Of a stretch of DNA of 64,000 bases, positions 55,428 through 63,976 are shown one piece after another. The stretch lies in the NCBI RefSeq assembly GCF_014208035.1, contig NZ_JACHMK010000001.1, positions 558,001-622,000 of the forward strand. The letters run 5' to 3'. Source of the DNA: Schaalia hyovaginalis. GTDB taxonomy: Bacteria; Actinomycetota; Actinomycetes; Actinomycetales; Actinomycetaceae. Position numbers and translations under genes: made by a program. The notes beneath the pieces were generated by a model that saw only the letters and a program-made list of their open reading frames with translations, searched no databases and was not told the DNA's origin. Numbering within the stretch: position 1 is the stretch's first letter; every line of letters begins with the position of its first letter.

Positions 55428-56693
55428 ATGGGGGAGGGGATCGTCTTCACCAAGGGCGCGAAGCTTCGCGCAGACGATCGCCGGAACACGAACCGCAGGG
55501 GCACCGACGACGTCGTGACGAACGGTTCGGTCATCCACGTCTACGACAATCAGGCGATGATCCTCACCGACGGCGGCAGGATCTCCGACTTCTCGGCCCA
55601 GCCCGGCGTGTACAGCGTCAACCACGCCGGCCTGCCGACGATCTTCTCGGGCGACCTCAAGGGGACGCTCATGGATTCGTGGGAGCGCTTCAAGTTCGGG
55701 GGCGGAACCCCCCAGAAGCAGCAGATCTTCTACGTCAACCTTCAGGAGATCAAGGGCATCAAGTTCGGCACGCCGAACGCCCTCAACTACTTCGACACCT
55801 TCTACAACGCCGAACTCTTCCTGCGCTGCCACGGCACCTTCTCGATCCGCATCGCCGACCCGATCCTGTTCTACCAGCAGGCGATCCCCAGGGACGCGAT
55901 CCGCGTGCACATCGACGACATCAAAGAGCAGTACATGTCGGAGTTCCTCGAAGCTCTACAGACCTCGATCAATCAGATGAGCGTCGACGGGATCCGGATC
56001 TCCCAGGTCGCATCGAAGATGCGCGAGCTCTCGAAGTACATGCGCGACACCCTCGACGACGACTGGCTCCTCGGCCGCGGCATGGAGGTCCAGTCGGTCG
56101 GCATCGCTTCGATCTCCTACGACGACGAGTCCCGCAAGCTCATCGACATGCGCAACCAGGGCGCGATGCTCTCCGACCCCTCAGTCCGCGAGGGCTACGT
56201 CCAGGGGACGGTCGCCCGCGGCATGGAGGCCGCCGGTTCGAACGAGGCCGGAGCCGGCATCGCCTTCATGGGCATGGGAATGGGCATGCAGGCGGGCGGC
56301 GGCTTCATGCAGGCCGCTTCGCAGTCGAACCAGCAGCAGATGCAACAGCAGCAGTGGCAGCAACAGCAGCAGATGCCCTCGCAGGGCCAAATGCCGCCGC
56401 AGGGGTGGGGCCAGCCCCAGCAGATGCCGCCGCAGGGTTGGGGGCAAGCGCAGCAGCAGGTTCCTCCGCAGGGTTGGGGTCAGCCGCAGGGTTGGGGTCA
56501 GCCGCAGCAGATGCCCGCGCAGGGGCAGATGCCGTCTCAGGGGTGGGGCCAGGCGCAGCAGATGCCTCAACCGGGTGGACAGGAATCGGCCTCCGAGGCC
56601 CAGCAGGTCTGGGGGCAGGCGGCGCCCGGGGCTGCCCAGCTTCCCCCCGAGAACCTTCCTCCCGCCGAGGGAACCTCCGAGGAGCGGCCCTAG
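55428..56693 (+). CDS. SPFH-domain protein with Gln/Trp/Gly-rich tail (true start uncertain)
   Basis: Homology-like sequence begins upstream of the first in-frame ATG (55428) with AIGGNLGDQYLDAFEAVDMG from about 55374, but that stretch has no start codon in frame. The gene is therefore probably 5'-altered by an indel near 55360, or starts unusually. The body is the SPFH/virion-core-like family (KLRADDRRNTNRRGTDDVVT, NGSVIHVYDNQAMILTDGG), which forms oligomeric scaffolds at membranes. Residues after ~290 are a low-complexity tail of PPQGWGQPQQM-type repeats. Divergent from the zinc-ribbon gene. Confidence 0.8.
   Translation: MGEGIVFTKGAKLRADDRRNTNRRGTDDVVTNGSVIHVYDNQAMILTDGGRISDFSAQPGVYSVNHAGLPTIFSGDLKGTLMDSWERFKFGGGTPQKQQIFYVNLQEIKGIKFGTPNALNYFDTFYNAELFLRCHGTFSIRIADPILFYQQAIPRDAIRVHIDDIKEQYMSEFLEALQTSINQMSVDGIRISQVASKMRELSKYMRDTLDDDWLLGRGMEVQSVGIASISYDDESRKLIDMRNQGAMLSDPSVREGYVQGTVARGMEAAGSNEAGAGIAFMGMGMGMQAGGGFMQAASQSNQQQMQQQQWQQQQQMPSQGQMPPQGWGQPQQMPPQGWGQAQQQVPPQGWGQPQGWGQPQQMPAQGQMPSQGWGQAQQMPQPGGQESASEAQQVWGQAAPGAAQLPPENLPPAEGTSEERP
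56338..56590 (+). repeat. Imperfect coding repeats (Gln/Trp/Gly/Pro tail of the SPFH protein)
   Basis: About eight imperfect units built on CAGGGGTGGGG/CAGCAGATGCC encode QGWGQ-QQM-P runs after a CAG-rich poly-Gln stretch. Slippage-prone; length is likely to vary among strains. Confidence 0.8.
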
Positions 56694-56712
56694 ACGAAGG
56701 CCCCTTGAGGAG

Positions 56713-56740
56713 CGGCGCATCCCGGATTCGGGGTGCGCCG
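56713..56740 (+). terminator. Hairpin after the SPFH gene
   Basis: CGGCGCATCCCG and CGGGGTGCGCCG pair over 12 bp (one G-T) with a four-base loop, 19 bases after the stop. Confidence 0.65.
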
Positions 56741-56814
56741 TCCCCGTGCATGGGCGGTTTGAGCCCGTGCGCGCACCGAGGAGCGCCGGGATCATGCGCA
56801 TATCGCGGCTTGCA

Positions 56815-56973
56815 TCAGACTTGCTGAGTGCGTGCACCTAGAACAGAGGGAAGCGGCAGGTGTTTGGGCTCATCGCGAAGTGTGCGCCTTCTCGGATCCG
56901 TACCCGCTATGAGCGCGCATAACGCAATAGTGAGGGCGCACGCGCCTCTGCGGATGACAGTCGGACGTTTCAT
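56815..56973 (-). pseudogene. Fifth, truncated copy of the lipoprotein array
   Basis: From ATG 56973 the frame reads MKRPTVIRRGACALTIALCA, the same signal peptide as the intact paralogues, with the same AAGGAAGGAAGGGGGG leader. After ~24 codons similarity stops before the lipobox Cys, and an unrelated 28-codon tail runs to a stop at 56815. The array's left end was thus cut by a deletion or rearrangement near 56900. Confidence 0.85.
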
Positions 56974-57446
56974 TTCTTCCCCCCTTCCTTCCTTGTGTGA
57001 GTGCCCGGGAGTCTCCAGTGTGTGGGGTGTTTAGTGGGTGGGTGGTGGTGTTGAGGATTGGGGTGTTGTGGTGGTGGGGGTCCAGGTGATGGTGTTGATG
57101 ACGAGGGCGACGTCTACGGGCATGTCGGGACTGGTGGAAGTCGAGATCGCGTTGATGCGCCAGACTCCGTCGGGGCGTCCTACGAGCCAATCCCAGACGC
57201 GCACGGGAGTGTCTTTTGTGGAGTCGATGTAGGTGTGTCCGTAGGCGGGGGTTCCTCCGATCATGCGGGGTGGGAGGTCTTCGACGTGGTTGTAGCCTTC
57301 GAATTCTTCTGAGCTGATGCGGTCGCTGCGGGCCCATTCGGCGACATCAACGGTCGGGGGTTTTTCGTCGATCCACAAGATGGCTTTGAGTGATTTTGCG
57401 TCGTAGCGTTGGGCGTTGACGGCGTTGTGGTAGAGGGAGTCTTCGG

Positions 57447-58831
57447 GGGTTAAGGGTCAAAATGTGTGTCTGGCTCGGCGTGTCGCGGGGGTTAGATTTG
57501 GCCTTTTTGAATGCCGATTGAGTGGGTGTAGTCGGTGTCGATAGCGTTGTCGTAGAGGGCTGGGCGTCCTGTTTCGTGGTCGGCTTGGTTCTCGGTTTGG
57601 GTCAGGGTGGATACTTTGGCGAGTTGGCCCTGGCCCCAGTCGGACTGCCTGGCGATTCGTACTGGATCGTCAGGCAGTTCCGTTTTTAAGTAGAGCCACC
57701 AATCCAGCATGCGGCGTTGTCGTTCGCCTGATCTGCCGCGGTGGGTTCTGGCGAGCAGTTTGAGCTGGGCGTTGATGCCGCCTTCTAAGCTGTTGGTGGT
57801 GGATTTGATCCGCTCGGGCGCAAGGACTCCTGCTGGCGGGTTGAGGTAGACAAACAGCATCTCGGACCGCCAAAGATGGTTGAGGCTGTTGTAGGCCTTG
57901 CGCACGTTGTGGTGGGTCCACACGCGGGTCCATGCACCTGTTTTGGGGTCTTTGATCATGGTTTTCTCGTTCATCCATTCCCGGTAGATCGTTGAAAACT
58001 CGTGCAGTTGCACACCCCACGCGGCGGCTTCATCCAGTGTGGTGATCCGGGTCAGTTTCAGCGCAAGTCGGTAGATGGTGCGCCCGGCATCGGTGCGTGG
58101 GTTGGTGGTGGTGTAGCGGCGGACCACGCGTTGGGCGTGGACGAGGCAGCGTTGAATTTTCGTAGTCGGCCAGCACTTTTTGATTGCGCTGTATGCGCCT
58201 TGGCCGCCGTCGATGACGGCGATGAGTGGGGCTTCGATGCGTTCAAGCAGCAGTTGGTAGTCGCGGGTGGTTTCGTGTTTGCACCAGTGCCAGGCGATCA
58301 CGTGGTCGATGGTCGCCGCGACGATCAGGCAGCCACCGGCGGTGTAGGTGCCATCGAGAAATACCTGGTCGTAGATCCGCTTGTGGTGGCCGGCGGTGGG
58401 GTCAGGCACATCAACGAGCCAGCACCACTTGAAGCGCCGCTTCATGGTGGCGCGGCTAACACCGTTTCGTTTGGCTAGGTCGTCGAGTGATATTGCGGTG
58501 GTGCAATGCTCGATGAACTGGGTGAACACTGCCGCGTTGGTGATGTCGTTTCGACGTTTGACGCTGGAGGCGCCGCATTGTTTGCAGCGCCATCTGGTGG
58601 TGCCTTTGCTGGTGGTGCCGTTGCGTTTCATTTCACCGCCGCAGTGGCAGCGTGGTTGGTTCTTCGACATTGCGACACCACACCACGCCGCGCATAGCAC
58701 ATCACGGCTGCCACACCGAGGATTTCCCGTCGGGGGCTAGATATATGCTTCCGGAGCATATACTTTCCGGAAACCTACAGGTCAATCCGTGAAAATCCGC
58801 GATTCCGGACACACTTTTTGACCCTTAACCC
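57447..58831 (-). mobile_element. Complete IS1249-type insertion sequence (IS256 group)
   Basis: 1385 bp bounded by inverted repeats GGGTTAAGGGTCAAAA / TTTTGACCCTTAACCC (further pairing with one mismatch) and flanked by 8-bp direct duplications GTCTTCGG (57439-57446 and 58832-58839). One transposase gene fills it. Intact ends, intact gene and perfect target duplication indicate a recent, probably still active insertion. Confidence 0.93.
57492..58670 (-). CDS. IS1249-type transposase
   Basis: 392 residues from ATG 58670; an in-frame start at 58700 is possible. An N-terminal zinc ribbon (PRCHCGGEMKRNG and RWRCKQCGASS) and helix-turn-helix (LAKRNGVSRATMKRRFKW) bind DNA. The mutator-type DDE core shows VFLDGTYTAGGCLIVAATID (first Asp), IAVIDGGQGAYSAIKK (second Asp), RCLVHAQRVVRRY, and Glu in TTNSLEGGINAQLK. 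All catalytic residues seem present. Confidence 0.93.
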   Translation of the reverse strand: MSKNQPRCHCGGEMKRNGTTSKGTTRWRCKQCGASSVKRRNDITNAAVFTQFIEHCTTAISLDDLAKRNGVSRATMKRRFKWCWLVDVPDPTAGHHKRIYDQVFLDGTYTAGGCLIVAATIDHVIAWHWCKHETTRDYQLLLERIEAPLIAVIDGGQGAYSAIKKCWPTTKIQRCLVHAQRVVRRYTTTNPRTDAGRTIYRLALKLTRITTLDEAAAWGVQLHEFSTIYREWMNEKTMIKDPKTGAWTRVWTHHNVRKAYNSLNHLWRSEMLFVYLNPPAGVLAPERIKSTTNSLEGGINAQLKLLARTHRGRSGERQRRMLDWWLYLKTELPDDPVRIARQSDWGQGQLAKVSTLTQTENQADHETGRPALYDNAIDTDYTHSIGIQKGQI

Positions 58832-59135
58832 GTCTTCGGGGTGTGAGGACACTTCGTAGGAGAGGGTATGGGCTTTGTCTGTGAGGACGTGCCATCCTTC
58901 GGGGAGGGTGGAGGTCATGGGGATTTCTTCGTCTTGGGTGACTGTGATGGACGTGGAGGGGTTGTTTGTGGACATGGGGTTCTCCTGGGGCGTGCAGGCG
59001 CTGGTAGTGGCTGCGCATAGGGCGAGGGTGAGGGCGCATACACCGGTGCGAATGACAGTCGGACGTTTCATTTCTTCCCCCCTTCCTTCCTTGTTCCTTG
59101 TGTGAGTGCCCGGGAGTCTCCAGTGTGTGGGGTGT

Positions 59136-59786
59136 TTAGTGGGTGGGTGGTGGTGTTGAGGATTGGGGTGTTGTGGTGGTGGGTGTTTCCCAGGTGATGG
59201 TGTTGATGACGAGGGCGACGTCTTCGGGCATGTCGGGGCTGGTCGAGGTCGAGGTCGCGTTAATGCGCCACACCCCGTCGGGGCGTCCCACGAGCCACTC
59301 CCACCTGCGCACAGGAGTCTCTTTTGTGGAGTCGATGAAGGTGTAGCCGTAGGCGGGGGCTCCTCCGATGAGGCGGACCGGGAGGTCTTCGACATGGCTG
59401 CAGCCCTCGAAGTTCTCCGAACCGATGCGGTCGCTGCGGGCCCATTCGGCGACGTCCACAGTCGGTGGTTTCTCGTAGATCCACAAGGCGGCTTTGAGTG
59501 ATTTTGCGTCGTAGCGTTGGGCGTTGACTGCGTTGTGGTAGAGAGAATCTTCGGGGTGTGAGGATACGTTGAAGGAGAGTGGCAGGCCATCGGCTTCCAG
59601 GACGTGCCATCCTTCGGGGATGGCGGAGGTCATGGGGATTTCCTCGTCTTGGGTGACGGTGATAGTCGTAGGGTAAGCAGCGGACATGGGGGACTCCTCC
59701 TGGGGCGTGCACGCACCGATAGTGACCGCGCATAGGGCGAAAGTGAGGGCGCATGCGCCGGTGCGGATGACAGTCGGACGTTTCAT
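59136..59786 (-). CDS. Lipoprotein paralogue 3 of the array, candidate immunity protein
   Basis: 216 residues. AAGGAAGGAAGGGGGGAAGA leads into ATG 59786. Signal peptide with lipobox IGACTP, then ITVTQDEEIPMTSAIPEGWH and the domain with NVSSHPEDSLYHNAVNAQRY, VDVAEWARSDRIGSENFEG, GAPAYGYTFIDSTKETPVRR, ending in a Thr/Pro-rich tail. Family unknown; the fold looks mixed alpha/beta. It is closest to the IS-split copy (shared DAKSLKA-LWI-EKPPTVDV), whereas copies 1 and 2 share a different central segment. Confidence 0.85.
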   Translation of the reverse strand: MKRPTVIRTGACALTFALCAVTIGACTPQEESPMSAAYPTTITVTQDEEIPMTSAIPEGWHVLEADGLPLSFNVSSHPEDSLYHNAVNAQRYDAKSLKAALWIYEKPPTVDVAEWARSDRIGSENFEGCSHVEDLPVRLIGGAPAYGYTFIDSTKETPVRRWEWLVGRPDGVWRINATSTSTSPDMPEDVALVINTITWETPTTTTPQSSTPPPTH

Positions 59787-59843
59787 TTCTTCCCCCCTTC
59801 CTTCCTTGTGTGAGTGCCCGGGAGTCTCCAGTGTGTGGGGTGT

Positions 59844-60503
59844 TTAGTGGGTGGGTGGTGGTGTTGAGGATTGGGGTGTGGATTGTGGTGTGGTGGTGGG
59901 GGTCCAGGTGATGGTGTTGATGACGAGGGCGATGTCTGCGGGCATGTCGGGGCTGGTGGAAGTCGAGGTCGCGTCGATGATCCAGACTCCGTCGGGGCGT
60001 CCTACGAGCCACTCCCAGACGCGCACGGGAGTCTCTTTTGTGGAGTCGATGTAGGTGTGTCCGTAGGCGGGGGTTCCTCCGATCGTGCGGACCGGGAGGT
60101 CTTCCACTTGGCTGTCTGTTTCGGAGTTCTCGGTATCGATGCGGTCGCTGCGGGCCCATTCGGCGACATCGATGGTGACGGGGAGGTCGCCGTAGAGGGC
60201 GAAGATTTCTCTCAGTACTTTCTTTTCGTAGCGTTGGGCGTTGACGGCGTTGTGGTAGAAGGAGTCTTCGGGGTCGGAGGAGACGTTGTAGGACAGGGAG
60301 AAGCCATCGGCTTCCAGCGCGTACCATCCCTCGGGGAGGGTGGAGGTCATGGGGATTTCTTCGTCTTGGGTGACTGTGATGGACGTGGAGGGGGTGTTTG
60401 TGGACATGGGGTTCTCCTGGGGCGTGCAGGCGCTGGTAGTGGCTGCGCATAGGGCGAGGGTGAGGGCGCACGCGCCGGTGCGGATGACAGTCGGACGTTT
60501 CAT
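59844..60503 (-). CDS. Lipoprotein paralogue 2 of the array, candidate immunity protein
   Basis: 219 residues, same leader and signal peptide as its neighbours (lipobox TSACTP). Central segment EKKVLREIFALYGDLPVTID differs from copies 3 and 4 but matches copy 1. A distinctive loop DTENSETDSQVEDLPV replaces the loop of the others. The C-terminal tail is lengthened by an extra TPQS unit. Variation confined to the centre and one loop, with conserved ends, is typical of paralogous recognition proteins diversifying by recombination. Function inferred from the effector gene upstream. Confidence 0.85.
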   Translation of the reverse strand: MKRPTVIRTGACALTLALCAATTSACTPQENPMSTNTPSTSITVTQDEEIPMTSTLPEGWYALEADGFSLSYNVSSDPEDSFYHNAVNAQRYEKKVLREIFALYGDLPVTIDVAEWARSDRIDTENSETDSQVEDLPVRTIGGTPAYGHTYIDSTKETPVRVWEWLVGRPDGVWIIDATSTSTSPDMPADIALVINTITWTPTTTPQSTPQSSTPPPTH

Positions 60504-60560
60504 TTCTTCCCCCCTTCCTTCCTTGTGTGAGTGCCCGGGAGTCTCCAGTGTGTGGGGTGT

Positions 60561-61211
60561 TTAGTGGGTGGGTGATGGGGCTGAGGAGTGCGGTGTTGTG
60601 GTGGTGGGGGTCCAGGTGATGGTGTTGATGACGAGGGCGACGTCTACGGGCATGTCGGGACTGGTGGAAGTCGAGGTCGCCAGGATGCGCCAGACTCCGT
60701 CGGGGCGTCCTACGAGCCACTCCCACCTGCGCACGGGAGTCTCTTTTGTGGAGTCGATGAAGGTGTGTCCGTAGGCGGGGGCTCCTCCGATCATGCGGGG
60801 TGGGAGGTCTTCGACGTGACTGTTTCCTTCGAGTTCTTCTGAGCCGATGCGGTCGCTGCGGGCCCATTCGGCGACATCAATGGTGACGGGGAGGTCGCCG
60901 TAGAGGGCGAAGATTTCTCTGAGCGCGGCCTTTCGGTAGCGGTGGGCGTTGACGGCGTTGTGGTAGAGGGAGTCTTCGGGGTCGGAGGAGACGTTGTAGG
61001 ACAGGGAGAAGCCATTGGCTTCCAGCGCGTGCCATCCTTTGGGGAGGGTGGAGGTCATGGGGATTTCTTCGTCTTGGGTGACTGTGATGGACGTGGAGGG
61101 GGCGTTTGTGGACATGGGGTTCTCCTGGGGCGTGCAGGCGCTGGTAGTGGCTGCGCATAGGGCGAGGGTGAGGGCGCACGCGCCTCTGCGGGTGAGGTGG
61201 GGGTGGGTCAT
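60561..61211 (-). CDS. Lipoprotein paralogue 1, translationally coupled to the large WXG-type protein
   Basis: 216 residues. Its ATG (61211) overlaps the stop of the 921-residue gene (ATGA), and GGAGGG lies in that gene's last codons, so the two are coupled. The N-terminus (MTHPHLTRRGACALTLALCA) differs from the MKRPTVI start of the later copies, fitting its different upstream junction. Lipobox TSACTP, central KAALREIFALYGDLPVTIDV, then VDLPPRM-type loop and a short Ser/Pro tail. Coupling with the effector is the strongest evidence that this lipoprotein family serves it, most simply as immunity. Confidence 0.87.
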   Translation of the reverse strand: MTHPHLTRRGACALTLALCAATTSACTPQENPMSTNAPSTSITVTQDEEIPMTSTLPKGWHALEANGFSLSYNVSSDPEDSLYHNAVNAHRYRKAALREIFALYGDLPVTIDVAEWARSDRIGSEELEGNSHVEDLPPRMIGGAPAYGHTFIDSTKETPVRRWEWLVGRPDGVWRILATSTSTSPDMPVDVALVINTITWTPTTTTPHSSAPSPTH

Positions 61212-63973
61212 CTTTTCCCTCCTGTGATGACGCGGGCGTCGCCGTGGGCTATACGGGCATCGTTGACAGAGGTGTCAATCTGGTTGAAGGCCTGCTCGTA
61301 TTCGGTTGAGGGCCCCATGGCGGACACATAGTCCCTGAATGCGCTTCGTTGTTTGGGGGTCATGTCGTGGTAGGGGAGGATGTCGCCGTTCGCATCGGTA
61401 AACCCGAAGCCTTTATGCAGTCCTGCTGAGTGCTCTGCGGGGGATTCAAAAGCGGTGGTGAGGTCGCCGTCGGTGCTGATCGCCGAGTAGAGGGATTCTT
61501 TCATGTATTTTTCGACCATGGTTTCGGCGGTGACGTGGTCGGCTACGTTGGTGTTGTGGGTGGGTAGGTAGGTGTCGAGCAGGTGAGTGGTGGCGCCGTC
61601 GCGGGCTTGGTCGGCGAAATAACCCACAAGGCCTTGTGAGGCGCCTTCTAGGCCTGAAGAGACGAGGTTGCCTGCCGGAAGTGCCCCGATGCCGAGCTTG
61701 ATGAGGTTCTGCCAACGCTCATTGCGCGCGTTGAGGGCCTCGAGGGCCTGGCTGGTGGCGTCTTCTGGGGCGGTGAATAAGGCTTCCATGATGGGCGCCC
61801 ACCGGTCGGTGACGGTCCTGACATCCAAGGTGGGGTCGGTTTTGGCGACGGCGGCGCCCATTTCGGCTGCGTATGAGTGTTGGGCGGCCAAGGTGAGGTT
61901 GTCCAAGGCCGGGGCTCGGCCTTTGGTGTAGTAGTCATCGCTGGGGTCTTCAGGTGTCCCATTGTCGTTGACTTCAGGGGCGTCAAAACCCAGGTCGGTG
62001 AAGAACCCGTTCTTGCCGAGCAGCTTTTGACGCATCACGTCGTCGAAGGTGATGTGGTGCGTGTCGATGTCTGTTTGGACGTAGCCGTCATAGAGTCCAT
62101 GGTCGTTGAGGGTCCAGGCGATTCCCTCGATGTGGTCGGCGAGAATGAGGCCCGCCCAGGAGCGCAGGTTCTGGTTGTGGTAGCCGTAGACGTCTTGGCC
62201 GTCGATCTTGTCGCTGTCGGAGAACAGCGCGTAGTCGTGGTCCTCTTCGAGAGCGTCTTGGTAGCCGAACATGAAGTTCGCGGCGATATTGGTGATTTTC
62301 GCATCGCGTTCTTGCCAGTGGCGCAGCTCTGCCTTGGAGGCGAACCCCCCATCGGGGTAGGGCTCGGGGGTGGTCGCCTGGTCAAGGACCCGCCCGAACT
62401 GCTCGCCCCCGTCTTGGAAGCCGTAGTACTCGTTCATAGCGGTGTCCAGTGATGCGGTGCGCCCGCCCGTCAGGTAACGGGTCATGTTCTTCGGCTTGTC
62501 ATCACCGGTGATCTCACCATCATGATTGATGTCCATACCGTCGGGAGTGTCAGAATCGAGGAAGCCCCGCACGGCATCGAGGCGCAAACGGTCCCCCGCG
62601 ATGAGCGCGGGGTCAGCACAGGAAAGATCGAGGTTTTCGGGCCGGTCCATGAGCGTGTACATGGAGTGCAAAGGATCGCACACCATGTCGCCGGCCTCGC
62701 CAAAGAACACATGCGGACTGTCCATATACCCGTGCAGGCCCTTCCAGGTGAGCGTCTGCGAATCCCACAGGACCAGATCCTGTGCCAAAGAGACCCCGGA
62801 AGGGGGAGTATCAAAGAAAGCCGGGCCGAGAGCAAGGTTGGGATTCATGACACCGGCCATGCCCATCAATTGGAATATGACCTCATACCCGGACACCTCC
62901 TTGTTGTAGGCCGACCGATCATTGATCTCCCAAGCGTTGTATGTAGCCCGGCCCGCAGCCTTGAGATCGTCAATGTATTCGAGCGTATGCTGGCCAAGAC
63001 TCACACCCCCTGTAGTGATCAGGCCGCCCCGGGCGGCCTCAAAGGCCGCAGCCGCCTGAGGATCAGAAGTGTTGATCCCTCCCGTTGCCAAAACTGTGAC
63101 CGCTCCCAGACTCAGCAAAAGCCCCTCGCGCGTCTTTGGAGCAAGAGCAAGATCGGTCCCGACGAATGTACTGAACTCGACCAGGCGGCCCGCACTCACA
63201 TGCTCGCTCAATGCATTGGCGACAAAAGGATTGGCCAACAAGCCCGCGTATTTTTCGTAGAACTCTTCGAGCTGCTCGGGCGTCACAGTGTTCATATTCA
63301 TGAAATGAGCGATCTTCGGCGCGATCTTTTGGGCGTATTCCCATTCGGCCTGTCCGTCAACGAGGGGGATGTCATCGAACAGATGGGCGGCGATTTCGGT
63401 GCGCGAGGAAGCGTGGGACGTGTCGATGATCGACTCGAGGGCGGCACTCAATGCCGTTGCTGCACGCCCAGCTTGGGCGTCCAGCTCACTCATTGCCGTA
63501 CGGTAGTCTCTGAGCGCATCGTCGTAAGCACTATCGCGTTCACCCGCAGCGCGCCCCAGACGCTGGTCGTACTCGTAGTGCTGCATCGGGTCATCAGTGC
63601 CGCTGCGCGTATCCATCTCGGCATCAAGGGAGGCAAGAGCGCGTTCGTAGACCGCACTCGCCTCGTCATAGCGTTCCCACAGTGCCGGGACGGTAGAAGA
63701 GATCGCGACGCTAAGGGCGTCGGCCCAGTCCGCAATCGCCGAGGAGGCCGGCGTGAAGGAATCAGCAAGGGCGCGGGCATGCTCTCCCAGGCGCAGGACC
63801 GAGTCCGTGTACGCGTCGGCGGCCTGACCGATCCACCCGGGGACCTCCTTACCGTGGTGTGAGGCGACCTGGGTGTTCGCGATCGCGGCTCCGATCGCAC
63901 GCAGGCCCTCAGACAAGACACTTGCGCCCGCGTGCGTATCTTCGGGCAAGGGCATGACATCTGAACCTGCCAT
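61208..63973 (-). CDS. Large WXG100-headed T7SS substrate (DUF6571-like), putative effector
   Basis: 921 residues; GGGAGG lies seven bases before ATG 63973. Residues ~20-110 form a WXG100-like hairpin (VPGWIGQAADAYTDS, Trp47-Ile-Gly49). A second helical, coiled region runs to ~215 (YERALASLDAEMDTR). The remaining ~700 residues resemble DUF6571-type actinobacterial proteins: mostly helical with a calcium-loop-like DINHDGEITGDD near 480 and a hydrophobic segment near 270-300. No catalytic motif recognised. Coupled to a lipoprotein array. If toxic, the active part would be C-terminal; alternatively it is a structural secreted protein. Confidence 0.8.
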   Translation of the reverse strand: MAGSDVMPLPEDTHAGASVLSEGLRAIGAAIANTQVASHHGKEVPGWIGQAADAYTDSVLRLGEHARALADSFTPASSAIADWADALSVAISSTVPALWERYDEASAVYERALASLDAEMDTRSGTDDPMQHYEYDQRLGRAAGERDSAYDDALRDYRTAMSELDAQAGRAATALSAALESIIDTSHASSRTEIAAHLFDDIPLVDGQAEWEYAQKIAPKIAHFMNMNTVTPEQLEEFYEKYAGLLANPFVANALSEHVSAGRLVEFSTFVGTDLALAPKTREGLLLSLGAVTVLATGGINTSDPQAAAAFEAARGGLITTGGVSLGQHTLEYIDDLKAAGRATYNAWEINDRSAYNKEVSGYEVIFQLMGMAGVMNPNLALGPAFFDTPPSGVSLAQDLVLWDSQTLTWKGLHGYMDSPHVFFGEAGDMVCDPLHSMYTLMDRPENLDLSCADPALIAGDRLRLDAVRGFLDSDTPDGMDINHDGEITGDDKPKNMTRYLTGGRTASLDTAMNEYYGFQDGGEQFGRVLDQATTPEPYPDGGFASKAELRHWQERDAKITNIAANFMFGYQDALEEDHDYALFSDSDKIDGQDVYGYHNQNLRSWAGLILADHIEGIAWTLNDHGLYDGYVQTDIDTHHITFDDVMRQKLLGKNGFFTDLGFDAPEVNDNGTPEDPSDDYYTKGRAPALDNLTLAAQHSYAAEMGAAVAKTDPTLDVRTVTDRWAPIMEALFTAPEDATSQALEALNARNERWQNLIKLGIGALPAGNLVSSGLEGASQGLVGYFADQARDGATTHLLDTYLPTHNTNVADHVTAETMVEKYMKESLYSAISTDGDLTTAFESPAEHSAGLHKGFGFTDANGDILPYHDMTPKQRSAFRDYVSAMGPSTEYEQAFNQIDTSVNDARIAHGDARVITGGKR

Positions 63974-63976
63974 AAT

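Larger units (their letters stand above)
57031..59071 (-). pseudogene. Lipoprotein paralogue 4, split by an insertion sequence
   Basis: The N-terminal part (59071-58832) encodes signal peptide and lipobox TSACTP, then TSITVTQDEEIPMTSTLPEG and SYEVSSHPED. The C-terminal part (57446-57031) continues with EDSLYHNAVNAQRYDAKSLK, PTVDVAEWARSDRISSEEFE, and the Thr/Pro-rich tail ending STPPPTH. Together they give a ~215-residue protein like the copies at 59136-61211. The insertion at 57447-58831 with an 8-bp target duplication disrupts it in the codons for PEDS. Before insertion it was intact, so inactivation is recent. Confidence 0.92.

Noticed and set aside
56338..56590. Regular repeats as a CRISPR array
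   Set aside because: Units are short, in frame, without spacers and encode a Gln/Trp/Gly tail.
59787..61211. Near-identical intergenic blocks of the lipoprotein array as CRISPR or regulatory RNA repeats
   Set aside because: They are leader and ribosome-site sequences repeated with the ~710-bp gene unit.
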